Below, piece by piece: positions 11,386 to 23,651 of a stretch of DNA of 64,000 nucleotides. Position 1 is the stretch's first letter, and every line of letters begins with the position of its first letter. Under the pieces are notes generated by a model. It made no database searches and had not been told where the DNA came from. It worked only from the letters and a program-made list of their open reading frames with translations. A program made the translations under genes and the position numbers. This DNA comes from Areca catechu (taxonomy: Eukaryota > Streptophyta > Magnoliopsida > Arecales > Arecaceae), in contig CM038044.1 in the NCBI GenBank assembly GCA_021397845.1, positions 42,146,354 to 42,210,353 of the forward strand. Reading direction: 5' to 3'.

Positions 11386-14300
11386 GATTAATTTTTGCAG
11401 GTGTGTCTTGCAACCAAAAATAAAAGAAGAATATGGTATCTGGATAGTGGTTGCTCAAGGCACATGACTGGGGATGTGAAGCCATTCTCATCACTAGCAG
11501 CTATTGATGGTGGAAACGTTACTTTTGGTGATAATGGAAAAGGCAAAATCGTCGGAATTAGTAAAATCCATATCACCCCGAATGCTTATGTAGATAATGT
11601 ATTATTTGTTGATGGCTTGAAGCATAATCTTTTTAGCATAAGTCAGTTTTGTGATAAAGGTTTTAAAGTAGTTTTTGAATCATCTTTGTGCATGGTATCT
11701 AGTCTTGATGTCGATGGCATCAAGTTCACTGGTCATAGGCATGGAAACATTTACATGGTTGATCTTGATGATCTAGCCATGGAAAGTGGTCAATGCCTAG
11801 TGGCTAGGGAAGCCAAGGCAAGTGAAACTAGTTGGCTTTGGCATCGTAGGCTAGGGCATGCTAGTATGCAGTTGATTTCAAAATTAAGCAAAAAGAATCT
11901 TGTAAAAGAATTGCCAAAACTCACATTTGAAAAAGATAAGATTTGTGCTGCATGTCAATTTGGAAAACAAACTAAATCTACTTTCAAACCTAAAGGAGTA
12001 GTATCTACTACTAGACCCCTTGAATTATTGCATATGGACCTCTTTGGACCAACCAGAACAACTAGTTTGGGAGGTAAAAAGTATGGGCTAGTAATTGTAG
12101 ATGATTACTCACGATTTACTTGGGTGATGTTTTTAGCTCATAAAGATGAAATGTTTTCTGCTTTTGTTAAATTTCATAAAAGGGTTTCAAACGAAAAAGA
12201 TCTCACTATTGTTTCTTTGCGTAGTGATCATGGAACTGAATTTGACAATCATGATTTTGAAGCTTTTTGTAATGAAAATGGCATTAGTCATAATTTTTCT
12301 GCACCTAGGACACCTCAACAAAATGGGGTGGTAGAAAGAAAGAACAGGACACTTGAAGAAATGGCACGCACAATGCTTTACGAAAATGATTTACCTAGAT
12401 ATTTTTGGACAGAAGCCATTAATACTTCCTGTTACATTTTAAATCGTGTTTTAATTTGGCCTATTTTGAAGAAAACACCATATGAGCTTTGGAAAAATCG
12501 AAAACCAAATCTTAAGTATTTTCGTGTATTTGGTTGCCGCTGTTTCATATTAAACAATGGCAAAGACAATATCAGTAAATTTGATGCCAAGTCAGATGAG
12601 GGTATCTTCTTAGGATACTCTACTTCTAGCAAAGCATACAGGGTCTTCAACAGAAGAACTCTTCTGGTTGAAGAATCAATTCACGTAGTGTTTGATGAAT
12701 CTAATGAAAAATCTTCTAGAAAAGAAGATTCTATTGATGATGAAACAGGTACAAAGAAGCTTGAACATTTGACAATCAATGAAGATGAGCCCAAAGGAGA
12801 TGATGATCAAGAAAATGAAGATCAAACTCAAGAGATCAATGAAACTTCACCAAAACCTTTACCTAAAGAGTGGAGGTATGCACACGGACATCCCAAAGAG
12901 CTAATAATTGGTGATCCGTCAAAGGGAGTAAGTACACGCTCTTCTATTAGAAATGTTTGTGATTATTTAGCTTTTGTATCTCAGATAGAGCCTAAGTCAA
13001 TTGAAGAAGCTGAAAAAGATTGTAACTGGATTAATGCTATGCAAGATGAACTAAATCAATTTAAAAGAAATAACGTTTGGACTTTAACTGAAAGACCCCT
13101 TAATGTTTCTGTAATTGGCACAAAATAGGTTTTTAGAAATAAACTTGATGAACATGGTATTGTAACTAGAAACAAAGCTAGACTTGTTGCTAAAGGCTAC
13201 AACCAGGAAGAAGGGATCGACTTTGATGAAACCTTTGCTCCTGTTGCTAGGCTAGAAGCAATTAGACTTTTACTTGCTTTTGCTTGTTTTATGGATTTCA
13301 AGTTATTTCAAATGGATGTTAAGAGTGCTTTTTTAAATGGATTTATTGAAGAGGAAGTTTATGTTGAACAACCTCCTGGTTTTGAAAATCATGAATTTCC
13401 TAACCATGTTTTTAAATTGCATAAAGCATTGTATGGTTTAAAGCAAGCTCCTAGAGCTTGGTATGATAGATTAAGTTCATTTTTGATGAAGAATGATTTT
13501 TCTAGAGGTAATGTAGATAATACATTATTTTTGAAAAAGAAAAATGATGATCTCTTAGTAGTACAAATCTATGTAGATGATATTATTTTTGGTGCTACTA
13601 ACAAATGTCTTTGTCAAGAATTTGCAAAGTTAATGCAGAGTGAGTTCGAGATGAGCATGATGGGAGAACTCAACTTCTTCCTCGGACTCCAAATTAAGCA
13701 AACCAAAGAGGGGATCTCCATCAACCAAGCCAAGTACACAAGGAAAATATTGAAAAAGTTTGGGATGGAGACTACCAAACCAATAGGTACCCCTATGAGC
13801 TCTTCATGTAAATTAGACAAAGATGAATGTGGTAAATCAGTAGACCAAAAATTATATAGAGGCATGATTGGTTCACTGCTATATCTAACTGCCAGTAGAC
13901 CAGATATAATGTTTAGTGTTTGTATGTGTGCACGTTTTCAGTCTACTCCTAAAGAATCACATCTCTTAGCTATAAAACGTATATTTAGATACTTATCTAG
14001 GTCAATCGAAATTGGTCTTCGGTACTCTAGAGAGTCATCATATGAATTAATTGCATATTCTGATGCTGATTTTGCTGGGTGTAAACTTGATCGTAAAAGT
14101 ACTAGTGGAACTTGTCAATTCCTAGGAGTTAATTTGATTTCATGGAGCAGTAAGAAACAGAATTCGGTTGCTCTATCTACGGCGGAAGCCGAATATATAG
14201 CAGCTGGAAGCTGTTGTGCTTAGATTCTATGGATCAAACAACAACTCGAGGACTTTGGCATCAAACTAACTAAGATACCCATAAGATGTGATAATACTAG

Positions 14301-14516
14301 TCAATCAATTTAATGAAAAATCCTGTACAACATTCAAGAAGCAAACATATTGAAATAAGACATCACTTCATAAGAGATCACGTTCAAAACTCTAATGTGT
14401 TGTTAGAATTTATTTGTACTGATTATCAATTGGCTGATATATTCACAAAACCATTGAATGAAGATAGATTTTGTATGATCAGAAGAGAACTGGGAGTCAT
14501 TGATCCTTTTGCTTGA
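11386..14516 (+). pseudogene. pol: pol of Sirevirus A (PR-IN-RT-RNase H)
   Basis: The domain order is that of Ty1/copia. Aspartic protease: WYLDSGCSRHMTG (about 11434). Integrase: zinc-binding WHRRLGHAS...CAACQFGK, core with LRSDHGTEF and NGVVERKNRTLEEMAR (DD35E). RT: QMDVKSAFLNG, LKQAPRAWYDRL and YVDD at 13570-13581. RNase H: AYSDADFAG and STAEAEYIAA. C-terminal tail: LADIFTKPL. No ATG lies near the gag end, so expression as a fused or recoded product is likely, as in related elements. Breaks: TAG at 13126-13128 between the integrase tail and RT, TAG at 14221-14223 in RNase H, and a frame change near 14290-14312. Active-site residues look intact, so decay is recent. Confidence 0.92.
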
Positions 14517-15222
14517 AACTCTTTAATTTTCATCAAAAATTCCTCAAAAATGATTTATAAATTCTCAAATATGTTTAAAGGTTATTTTTCTAAATTTTAT
14601 CAAATTTTTTAAATTTTACAGAATTTTATTTTGGGTAATTTATTGTTGGAGGTCGACACTTTAATTTTCGGAGGTCGACACTTGAGGTCGACCCCTAAGG
14701 TTTTTGGAGGTCGACACTTGAGGTCGACCCCTGAAAATTTTTAGAGGTCGACACTTGAACGGAAATCTCCTTTTTTAAAACCCGTCCGCAAGCCACATTT
14801 TCTCCATTTCTTTCCATTTCTCCTTCGTGTGGTCCCCCTCCAACTTCCCTAAACCTCTAAACAGTGGATTTCCAACCTTCTCCTTCATCTTTTTGGGTAA
14901 TCCTCTCCTCTCCTCTTGTTTTCTTTAGAACCAAACCATTTTTTGACCGTGTTCTTGGTTTTGGACAACCGAAAGCTTTTGCATCTATCTACCCTCAAAT
15001 CTCGGTTGTTTTTCAATTGAAATCACTTATTTCCTTCCTCCATTTCTTACATTTTCTCCATTTACTCTCGATTTTCTCCATTTTCACAAACCCTATCTCA
15101 CCATTTCATCATTTCCTCTTTTTCTCAAATCGTGAACCTCTCTTCTCCTCTCTTCTCTTGGTTCCTTTCCTCTTAGCCTTGCTTTATCATACCTCTCCCT
15201 AATTTACCCCTCTTTCTTCCAT
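14517..15222 (+). other. Non-coding spacer between pol and ORF3 of A
   Basis: It contains a second GTCGAC cluster (14649-14760, about six cores), then a strongly pyrimidine-rich stretch (14800-15210) leading to ORF3. The pyrimidine tract could serve as a splice-acceptor or leader region for ORF3; no clear site is proven. A 112-codon hydrophobic frame (14864-15202) is a by-product of the CT-rich composition. Confidence 0.6.
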
Positions 15223-16986
15223 ATGGGTCCAAGAAAGCACTTGGCAGTAAGGAAAAGGAGATTGGAACAAGGCCAAGGTAGCACTGAGCGACGAAGAAAG
15301 GTCAGACATGAGCATGAGCCGACCCCAGAGCCTCCTGCACCAGTGCCAGCCAGCTTAGTATGGAAGAGCATTGCGAGTGGGAGGCGTGTGGACATACCTT
15401 TCTGGGATCAGCATCACTTTTTTATAGGAGATGTGCTGAGAGATACAGGTCTGGTTCACTTCTGCACGATGACTGAGAGATTCTACCCAGACCTCATCAG
15501 GGAGTTCTATGCATCCATGGCCACTGATGGCATTGGATGGTCAGCTACTGTACGTGGGATCGAGATTCCAGTGACACCGGAGGTCATCAGTCATGTTTGG
15601 AGGATTCCACTTCATGGCACTGCTGCCACTTCGATCAGCGACAGAGAGCATGCCTTCAGATGTATTCTAGAGCGTGAGGAAGTTAGTAGCATTTCCACAG
15701 TAGCCGCTAACCAGCTTTCACTGGAGATGAGAGTGCTGCATCATATCATCGCCCGTATCTTGATTCTGAAGAGTGGGAGATTCGACTTTATCACTGAGCG
15801 TGAGCTGGTGTTGATGGTGTCCCTGAGACAGCGGACTCCCATCAACCTTCCCAGGATCATGCTTCAGCAGATGGGTGAGGCAGCATCTCACAGGAGACTA
15901 GTTCAGCCATATGGTATGGGGCTGACACAGCTATTCAGGGAGCATGGTGTTTCATTTGATGGCATACCCTTCAGTCAGCTGCAGCATACTGATACATATG
16001 GAGAGAAATCCCTGCATAGGATGGGATTTCGACTGATTGGTGACCATTGGGTGCGACGAGAGTCTGGACAGGAGCCAGATGAGGAGGATGAGATCCGAGC
16101 AGCTGAGGCAGGGCCTTCAGAGCCTACTGATCATGGTACACCTCCTCGTCCAGCACCAGAGTCAGAGACTGCGGAGCCTGAGCCATTCACGCCACCACCC
16201 TCATCAGCTCCAGCACCTACTGCTACTGCTACACCACGGAGGACTACAGCAAGGATATCGGACTTTGAGCAGAGAGTGACTGATCACATTTCAAAGGTCC
16301 GGACAGAGATTACTGGTGTACGATAGGAGCTACATGATCTGCGGATACACACAGATATGCGCATTGGAGCTCTCTCAGCTAGTGTAGATGCAGGATTCCG
16401 ACAGATCCTCAGCCTACTGAGATTAGCACTGCCACCAGGGACTGTAGATCCGACAGTATCTCCTCCACATTCTGATGATGATGATGATGATGGCTCCAGT
16501 GGATACAGTGACAGTGATGGAGATCAGCCTGCAGCAGGTAGCTCTGATGTTCCACCTGCAGATCCGATTCCAGAGATTCCCCCTTCTACTGATCCTCCTT
16601 CTACTGATCTTTCCAGTACAGATCCTCCAGCTACAGATGTGCTAGTAGATACTGAGTTTATTGAGTCACTTTTTGAGACTATTACAGGGATTCCGGATGA
16701 TAGAGATGAGCATACAGAGACAGATATTGATGATCCCACTGCTTATGAGCTAGTCAGCAGGCACACTTCTGCTCAGTCTACTCAGCATACTGATCCATTT
16801 ACTCCTTCTGCTACTGCTTCTGTCAGGACACCTGTGGAGCCTTTTCCTCGGACCTATAGATCTCGTAGGACTACCCCTAGGTCTGGTCCCTCTCTGAGGA
16901 CTCGGAGTCTCACTCATAGGACTCCAAAATCCTCATCTAGGATCTCGGCTCCTATCTCTTTTGATATACCTTCTGATGAGGAGTAG
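15223..16986 (+). pseudogene. Accessory ORF3 of Sirevirus A (plant transposon-protein-like domain)
   Basis: This 588-codon frame starts at ATG 15223, interrupted once by an in-frame TAG at 16324-16326. It sits where some Sireviruses carry an env-like ORF. Residues 45-240 show the pattern of the domain called 'putative plant transposon protein' (PF20167): RFYPDLIREFYASM, then a VRGIEI turn, then helices with LSLEMRVLHHIIARIL and ITERELVLMVSLRQ. I recognise this by pattern, not by a search. After it come an acidic and proline-rich stretch (about 285-340), a helical segment around the TAG that could form a coiled-coil, a Ser/Thr/Asp/Pro-rich region and a basic C-terminus. There is no signal peptide or clear membrane segment, so an envelope role is not supported. 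Expression could need splicing. Function unknown. Confidence 0.75.
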
Positions 16987-17702
16987 CCTCATAGATTTAC
17001 TTGTTGTACTTTGTATGATCTGATGTATCAGTGTTTTGTGCTTACTATGTAAGCAATTTTGTAACTGAATACATTTATATACTCATCTACATTGTGATAT
17101 TTTACTGTCTGATACCAGCTCTTAGCATTTATCTTTTTAAACCCTCAAGTTAGAATGCTTTTATATTGAATGCACAAATTGAGGGGGAGCATGTATTTTA
17201 TGCAACTAAATACTTCATTGTAATGGAACATAAGTTTCCTTAATATATCTTTCACTACAAAAAATGGACTTTTTGATTCTTGACAAAAAGGGGGAGTAGA
17301 GTATAAGTAAAGTATATATGAGATTCTCATGACTCTTTCTTATGAGTAGAATATGTATATATAGTATGTATATATGGTTCTTATGATTCTTATGACTCTT
17401 TTATGGAGTAGAGTATAGTAAAGTATATATGATTCTTATGAGTAAAGATTGTATGGTTCTTAATTTTTTGACTCATGAGAATGTTTTCACAAAAAAAAAA
17501 AAGAGAAGAAGTAAATAAAAAGTAAAATCATTTTGACTCATGAGAATGTTTTCACAAAAAAAAAAGGTAGATGAAAAGTAAAATTTTTATGGTATACTCA
17601 TGCGTGTAAGGATTCTTTGAAAATTTTTATTATTGCTATATTTTGCTTTTGGACTTAATTGCATATATACTCAAGGTTTTTTCATCATCAAAAAGGGGGA
17701 AA
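16987..17702 (+). other. 3' untranslated region and polypurine tracts of A
   Basis: This AT-rich region follows ORF3 and holds degenerate repeats around TATATGATTCTTATGA (17285-17450) and two copies of TGAGAATGTTTTCAC plus poly-A (17480-17565). Purine runs occur at 17180-17190 (GAGGGGGAG), 17284-17297 (AAAAAGGGGGAG) and directly before the 3' LTR at 17690-17702 (AAAAAGGGGGAAA). The last is the expected plus-strand primer; several tracts in series fit Sireviruses. Confidence 0.75.
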
Positions 17703-19164
17703 TTGTTGGCTTTGGCTCCTTAGTTTTGATGATTAACAAAAGGTTGAGTATATGTTTGGACTGATGTTTCATCTCAAGATAAAGTTTCAGGACTTAAGTT
17801 ATTCAAAAAGAGTACTAAGAGTACAATGATGAAACCAAGCTTGCCTGATTTTGGAAAAGAGCTCTTCTACCTTGAACAAGATCAAATTTCTCATATTGGA
17901 CCTTCTTATTAAGAAGTAATTGACAAAAGAAACAAAGGCTTAGAGAAACTCAAGCATGGCACGCACCTCTCTAGAGTTTCAGAAAATTTCAGATCAGAGG
18001 TCGACACCTTGTCAAAGGTCGACCACCAGAGGTCGACTCATGAAGAGAAGAAAAGTTCAGCAAGGCCGGCACGGCAAAATTTCAGTGGCACGCTTCAGAG
18101 GTCGACACCTGAGGTCCACACCTGTCCAGAGGTCGACACTAGAGGTCGACTCATTGCCTGAGAAATCAAACTGGGCAGAACTATGGTTTTCTGGATTTTT
18201 GCCTAAGATAAACTGGAGGTCGACTCATGAGGTCGACACTTGATCCAGAGGTCGACTCATGAGGTCGACTCATGGCATAACGGCTAGTTTTTCTGAACTT
18301 TTGATTTGATTTCTAACGGCCATAAACGACCATATTTTTGATTCTAACGGTCTTGTAGAGTTGTTTCAGCTTGAATGAGGTATTTAACCTCCACCAAACT
18401 TCAAAAAAGACAATGAGACAAAGTGAAAAAGTTTAGAGTGAAAGTACAAAGCCTTTAATCAATTCCAAGCCAAAAAGGGTGAGAAAACCAAGAGATTCCT
18501 TAGCCAAAAGCTTTCCATCTTTGAGGAATCCAACTTTCAAGTATTTGGCATTTAGTGGGGTCCAAAGATTCCAAGAGAAAGGCTTGAAGAGTCTCCATCA
18601 AGAGCTACATCGAATTACTTTTTGCTCAAAAGGAGTTTGTCTTGTTTTTATTCATTGTATTCATATTCTATTTATGGTAGGCTAGTTTCAAGGGAATTTG
18701 AAACTAGTGTGAGGTTTGTTGGTGAGCCAATTGAGAAAACCAACTAGGGTTGCTTGTAAGCCCGAAGCCAAAACAAGTGTGTGAGGTTTGTTGGTGAGCC
18801 AATTGATAAAACCAACTAGGGTTGCTTGTAAGCCCAAAGCCAAAACAAGTATGTAAGGTTTTGACTTGTGAGCCTGGTAAAACAAGTCGGCTGTAATCTA
18901 AAGATTATAGTGAAAATTCTCAAGTGGAGCTTGGGGAGTGGATGTAGGTGCTAGGTGCACCGAACCACTATACTTCTTGTGTATTTGCATTGCTTTACTC
19001 TTTATCTTCTTTTGCTCTTTAATTGTTGTTTTATTTCATTGCTTCCGTTGCACAATTACTTGAGCACTATCACTCTTCACCTTTGAACTTGATAGCACAT
19101 ATATTGCTTTAATTTTTAAAATACCCAATTCACCCCCCCTCTTGGGCACCATATCTGGGCAACA
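17703..19164 (+). repeat. 3' LTR of element A
   Basis: This 1,462-bp LTR runs from TGTTGGC to GGGCAACA and is colinear with 8133-9607. It carries the GTCGAC array at 17997-18274, a TATTTAA at 18381-18387 and the 72-bp duplication at 18707-18850. It is followed directly by the TSD TTTAT. Confidence 0.93.
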
Positions 19165-19208
19165 TTTATCCCCAACATTCTTAAACGGTCATCTATGATT
19201 TGAAGGGC

Positions 19209-19216
19209 TATATAAA
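19209..19216 (+). promoter_or_regulatory. TATA box of LTR D
   Basis: The perfect TATATAAA sits inside solo LTR D. The E LTR of the same family has the matching TATATAAATA on the minus strand (complement of 62007-62016), supporting it as the LTR promoter. A solo LTR keeps this promoter and could drive read-out transcription to the right. Confidence 0.6.
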
Positions 19217-19985
19217 CATCAAAAATCAAATGGGAAAGCAATCCTTTGGTGAGATCATTGAATATCTTTCAAGGATTCAAGTGTTGAGTGGTTCAAGCCT
19301 TTAAGCTTCCAAGTTTCAAAGAGAGCATCCAAAGTTCACATCTTCAAGCATCATTCAAGGCTTTAATAACTTGAAGACAAGTTTTTCATCAACAATCAAG
19401 GGGTTCAAAGAGATATTTACTTTATTTTAGAAAGCTTTAATTATATCCTTTCATATTACTCTTACATTATTTTACAAGAGATTTTTGGTAAGCCTTGGAA
19501 AACCAAAGTGGTTATTGGTGAGCCTTGATATTAACTAGGGTTTTACTTATGAGTCCAAAGACAAAACAAGTTGTTTAGATTCTTAGTTAGCCAGTAAAAC
19601 CAAGGGTGGTTGTTGGTGAGCCTTGAAACCAACTAGGGTTTTACTTGTGAGCCCAAAGACAAAATAAGTTGTAAAGGTTGTTGGTGAGCCAAGGTTACAA
19701 AATCATCTTAGTAAATTCCCAAGTGGATCTTGGGGAATGGATGTAGGTGTCTTGTAGTGCACCGAACCACTATAAATTTATTTGTGTTTGTGTGATTGTT
19801 TTCTTTGTGCATTTACTTTGTTTATTCTATTGCATATTATTTTGAAGCACACAAATACATTGCCTAAATACCAGTATTTGATTTGAATTATCACATACTT
19901 GCTTTAGTTTATCAAAGTAGTTCAAAAGTTTTATAAATCCCAATTCACCCCCCCTCTTGGGCTGCCTATTTGAGCCTACACTAAT

Positions 19986-20420
19986 CAAAACTTCATCGAC
20001 CAAGTTGGCTAGATAAGTTAGATCAATAGGAGGGTTCTACCATTTAAACCTCTTTCCTTAGACACCAACTGAGTTGGCCAGATAAGAGTTAGCCCCAATT
20101 AATAACCGTGATCGAAACTTGTCTTAGACATCAATTTATTAATAAATATGATAGGGCAGCCCAATGACTCGCGCTCGGACCACCGAGCCAAATTAGGTCT
20201 TAATAATCACATCAAGTATGACTTGATGTAACCAAACTACATCTAAGATCAATTTTGAGTCCCTTTGATATAACCCTAATCATCATTGATTGAATTCAAT
20301 AAACTGCTTAAAACTAAAACAAGGTTCTAGCCTGATCTAATCAAGATCCTAATGTGTAGCCTAATCACTAGACCTAATTTGAACACCCACACCTATAGCC
20401 TAATCACTAGACCTAATTAG
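19986..20420 (-). other. Leader of Copia element N, middle part
   Basis: This continues the leader interrupted by LTR D. It contains leader hairpin motif 2 at 20065-20077 (CCAAC/GTTGG, TGA loop) between TTAGACA and CCAGATAAG, followed by AGTTAGCCCC as in K1 (1278-1290). Near 20345-20420 a block with CCTAATCACTAGACCTAATT is repeated twice. It is interrupted at 20420 by LTR L. No gene seen. Confidence 0.55.
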
Positions 20421-23012
20421 AGATGGGATTTTCCTAGGGTGTCGGGAATCATACAGCATGCGGAAGTAAATTTCAAAACAAAATTCTAAGCATGAAACCC
20501 TAATATGGCTAGAAAACCCTAATTCCCAGGAACCCCTTATGCAATACCAATCAACGAAACATAAATAAAGTCAGAATATATACCTGGATCGCTGAAATCC
20601 AATCTTTTCCATGAGGCTCACAAGTGCAAGCCCTCCAATGGTGATCCACACGAGAATGGTACCAAGGAAGAATCCCTACCAAGGTTGCTTACTTCAACAT
20701 AACTCTTTTGTCAGCCTTTTGACCTTTGACCACTGTAGGACACCCTGTCCTACTATAGCGCTTTCTGGACACAGTCCTAAACCACTCTTTGTTTTAGGAC
20801 AACCCTCCTCTAGAACCCCTAAGGCTTATGTCCTAAAACTAAGCCTTGTCCTAGTAGAAAAGACCTTGTCTTAACAAGACAAGTCTTGTCCTAAAGTAAG
20901 AAGGAGGGAGAGAGAAGTGGAAGAACACTCAGAATATCTTTTTACGGTGAAAAGAAAAAGATCTGAAACTCATATCACCGCTCCTATTTATAGTTTTAAG
21001 AGGGGCATATGATATGTCCTCCAACAGGTTATCAGATAGGATTTTTCAAGACTGAAAAATCATATCCAATATGTCTCCTCATGCACCAAAAGACATATTA
21101 GCATCCGTCCATTTTCTTAGACAATCTGTGACTTGCCACATGGCAAGTACCTGTCCCTGGGAAGCCAAGAGGTGCCTCTTCAATCTCCAGACACCGAAGA
21201 ATATGAAGAGTCCTGAAAATAGAAGGACTCTGCTTCAGGGTGCGCGCCACATGAAGAGACGTGTCTCTTCATGCGTGCTTTTGCTTCCATCCATTTTTCA
21301 CGCCCTTTCAAAAAACCTTGACTGGCCAAACATATCCAAGAGGCATGGGATAAGATGAGAAGGTTCCCACTAAAATGAAACACTCAAGTGTTTCATCTGC
21401 AGAAAAACTTTTGTTTATATTTGCGCACTTTCATTTCCCGCGCGCGCCAAGAGGCACCAAGAAACCCTTTATGTTATGGTCAACATTATCTACACCCCAT
21501 GCAACCTTTGACTAATCAAAGAATATGCAATATGGGTGTAAAAAGAAAGAGCATTAAATCCTCTTTCCATCCATATAAAAATATTTTAGATCAGAGGACT
21601 ATAGACTCTTCTAGGCCTTTTTGAATGACAAGGTGTTATTTTGGCATCTAGAGTCCCAACTCAAATAGACTCTTTAATAAAACGTCAAAAAGTCCAAAAT
21701 AAAATCAGATCAAGCTCTGATTTGGCTATTCCCACTTAGGACTCAACCTAATTTAGGTTTTCCTTAATTAGGTTAGCCCAATTAGCAAGCAACCGGACCC
21801 AATCCAATTGGGTTAGGAATTGGGTTAGCCTACATATGCTAGTATGCAATCTGGCTAACCAATTAGGATCCTATGACCCTAATTAAACCATGAGTAACTT
21901 TCTTGGCCTACTCTCTATTGTGTGTGATCCATTGGGTTCCACATCTAGCTAATAGTAGGTTTAGGTTTGAGCCGATTCGATCCGATCGAACCTGATTGAC
22001 CTAATTAGGTCAAATCGGCTCACCTAATTGTCCAATTCGAATCACACATCGAATTGACTCATGAAACCAATCTAGTTAGTTCATGAAAACCCACAAGACA
22101 AGATTGACATCTAGCAACATGTCATGCCTACCCGGAAGATGAAAAAATTGATGAAAATTACTAAAATATCCATCAGTAGTAAGTTACCATGCAATTCAAT
22201 ATTTTGATCTCCCATTATCCCAATTAAGTGATGGGTATGGATAAATGTCAAACCGTAACACTTAATCATATTGAGTCTCAGCTCGATCATGAAGACTCAA
22301 TTGATGACTGATTAGAAGCCACTTCTAATCTCATCCCACTTCGTAAAGATTCCTTGAGTCACTCATCAAAGAGATTACATGGGATAACAATCTTCTTACC
22401 AAGATTGATCAATTCCTTGTTGGTCCACTCACATCCTTCGTACACCTTCTACCATACCCAGAACACCCCGTACATGTCGCAATGCCATGAATGAGTATGA
22501 ACCAAAGTATGGCTTAGTGTGCACAAGGAATCATGGTGACCTCAGGTCTGAAGATCACATGTACAACTTCTACTCTGGGACCTATCTTTTGACAATGAGT
22601 AAGACTTCCATAAGATAGTCCCAGTGCGGATCAGTTCAGTGTACTCATAACCTAATGAGCACCCTTATCTTTGTATTAGTGTCTCTACACAAGTGGCTGT
22701 GAGACCAACCATCCTCATCAACTGAGCATATATAGGATAAGCTAGTCTTACCGGATTCATCAATCCCTGAATCGATGGTCCAATGACTAGGAACATTCTA
22801 GATTAGGGTTTATAGGAATTAGGTCTCACTGTTATTTTATCATAACCCTAATTCCATTGCCCTACTCTATGGGGTTCATCATAGTCAAAAACATAACACA
22901 TCAGTATATGATGAATCAAATGTCTTTATTATAAATAATGATGTCATACATGAGTTGGAAGTTTGCATAAAAGGCCCAAACAATGATTGGCTCTTAGGGC
23001 ATTTTTCTATCA
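20421..23012 (-). repeat. Solo LTR L
   Basis: This 2.59-kb LTR on the minus strand has TSD ATTAG (20416-20420 and 23013-23017). On the minus strand it begins TGATAGAAAAATGCCC and ends ...CCCATCT, where CA would be expected, implying one mutated terminal base. No internal region, primer-binding site or polypurine tract adjoins it, so it is a solo LTR. A TATAAATA box is on the minus strand at 20985-20992. Open frames around 20611-21624 have no recognisable domain and fall in a low-constraint region, so I do not call them genes. Confidence 0.75.
20985..20992 (-). promoter_or_regulatory. TATA box of LTR L
   Basis: The minus strand reads TATAAATAGG, a good plant TATA box, placed inside LTR L as expected for the U3-R boundary region. 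Prediction only. Confidence 0.5.
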
Positions 23013-23635
23013 ATTAGAGCATCCACACCTATATCCATGAAATAAAATTTAGAATCTAAATTAATTTTAGAGTAGGTTTAATTTTATGGAATTAATGGTT
23101 TATGATCATGAATTATTGGTTCAGATCTAAACCCTAACTTATACATCTCATACAACTTGTTTTAGACTAAATCGATTAAGTTACATCTTATGTAATTTAT
23201 TTTAGATCTAGAGTAAGAACCTAATTTAATTAGCCATGTTCTACTTCATGGGTCAAGTCATAAGCGGTACCCTATATGCCATAGGAGACCCATTAAATTG
23301 CAAGAGAGGCTTTTAAACCCTACTTGGCTTCTATGACCGGATGGTCATAATGGTTGCACCCAATTCGAGTATTTGACTAAATCAATTATGATCAATTAAT
23401 TATAAAATTAATTTAATCATTTTTAAATTTAAATTAGAAGAACAATACATCATTATATATCAAAATTTTAGATCTAAACATATCAATACATGTTTTGAAA
23501 ACAATTTTCACAAATAGAATGAACTAGTGATTTGGAAATCCTTTCAAACATCATAAATTAGTTCAAATCTATTTAAATCCTTCAGATCTAAAAAGGATTT
23601 AGATCTGATTTTATTCTAAACATATCAATAACCTA
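23013..23635 (-). other. Leader of Copia element N, proximal part
   Basis: This continues the N leader after LTR L. It carries leader motif 1 at 23270-23350: CATAGGAGA (23280-23288) against CTTCTATG (23328-23335) with one mismatch, followed by GACCGGATGG. It is otherwise AT-rich and non-coding up to the primer-binding site. Confidence 0.6.
23270..23350 (-). other. Leader structured RNA motif 1 (N copy)
   Basis: The main stem is preserved with one mismatched pair, the inner hairpin is reduced to AGG/CCT, and the conserved flank GACCGG is kept. This is a decayed copy, consistent with N being one of the oldest elements here. Confidence 0.5.
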
Positions 23636-23647
23636 GCTCTAATAACA
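23636..23647 (-). other. Degenerate primer-binding site (N)
   Basis: The minus strand reads TGTTATTAGAGC, three differences from TGGTATCAGAGC, placed 4 bp from the start of LTR M. Position and partial match support a decayed tRNA-Met site. Confidence 0.55.
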
Positions 23648-23651
23648 CTAT

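Larger units (their letters stand above)
8133..19164 (+). mobile_element. Sirevirus-type Copia retrotransposon A
   Basis: This 11.03-kb complete element is flanked by the exact TSD TTTAT (8128-8132, 19165-19169). In order: 5' LTR, tRNA-Met primer site, gag with two CCHC knuckles and a long coiled-coil, pol in Copia order (protease, integrase, RT, RNase H), a GTCGAC repeat cluster, a third ORF, a polypurine tract and the 3' LTR. Large gag, extra ORF after pol and palindrome-rich LTRs fit the Sirevirus lineage. The two LTRs differ by roughly 2% plus a 13-bp indel (by eye), so the insertion is fairly young. Scattered nonsense codons and frame breaks mean it is probably no longer autonomous. Confidence 0.93.
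7630..19980 (+). repeat. Solo LTR D (split by element A)
   Basis: The LTR starts TGTTGACTCTGG at 7630 and ends GAGCCTACA at 19980, flanked by the exact 5-bp TSD CTAAT (7625-7629 and 19981-19985). Removing element A and one copy of its TSD leaves about 1.31 kb. With matching TSDs and no internal region it is a solo LTR, the product of LTR-LTR recombination. It carries GTCGAC palindromes (7885-8065), tandem blocks with GGTGAGCC (19490-19700) and a TATATAAA box. It is the same family as the E LTR at 51967-62532. Confidence 0.85.

Noticed and set aside
14864..15202. 112-codon hydrophobic open frame upstream of ORF3, possible small membrane protein
   Set aside because: The region is almost pure pyrimidine, which yields Phe, Leu and Ser codons by composition. 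No family features, and no counterpart elsewhere in the window.
15223..16986. Envelope glycoprotein in element A
   Set aside because: No signal peptide, no membrane segment and no cleavage-type pattern; the domain pattern points to a plant transposon-associated protein.
20611..21624. Open frames of 67-95 codons in LTR L
   Set aside because: Short, in several frames and strands, Cys/His-rich by chance, and inside a solo LTR.
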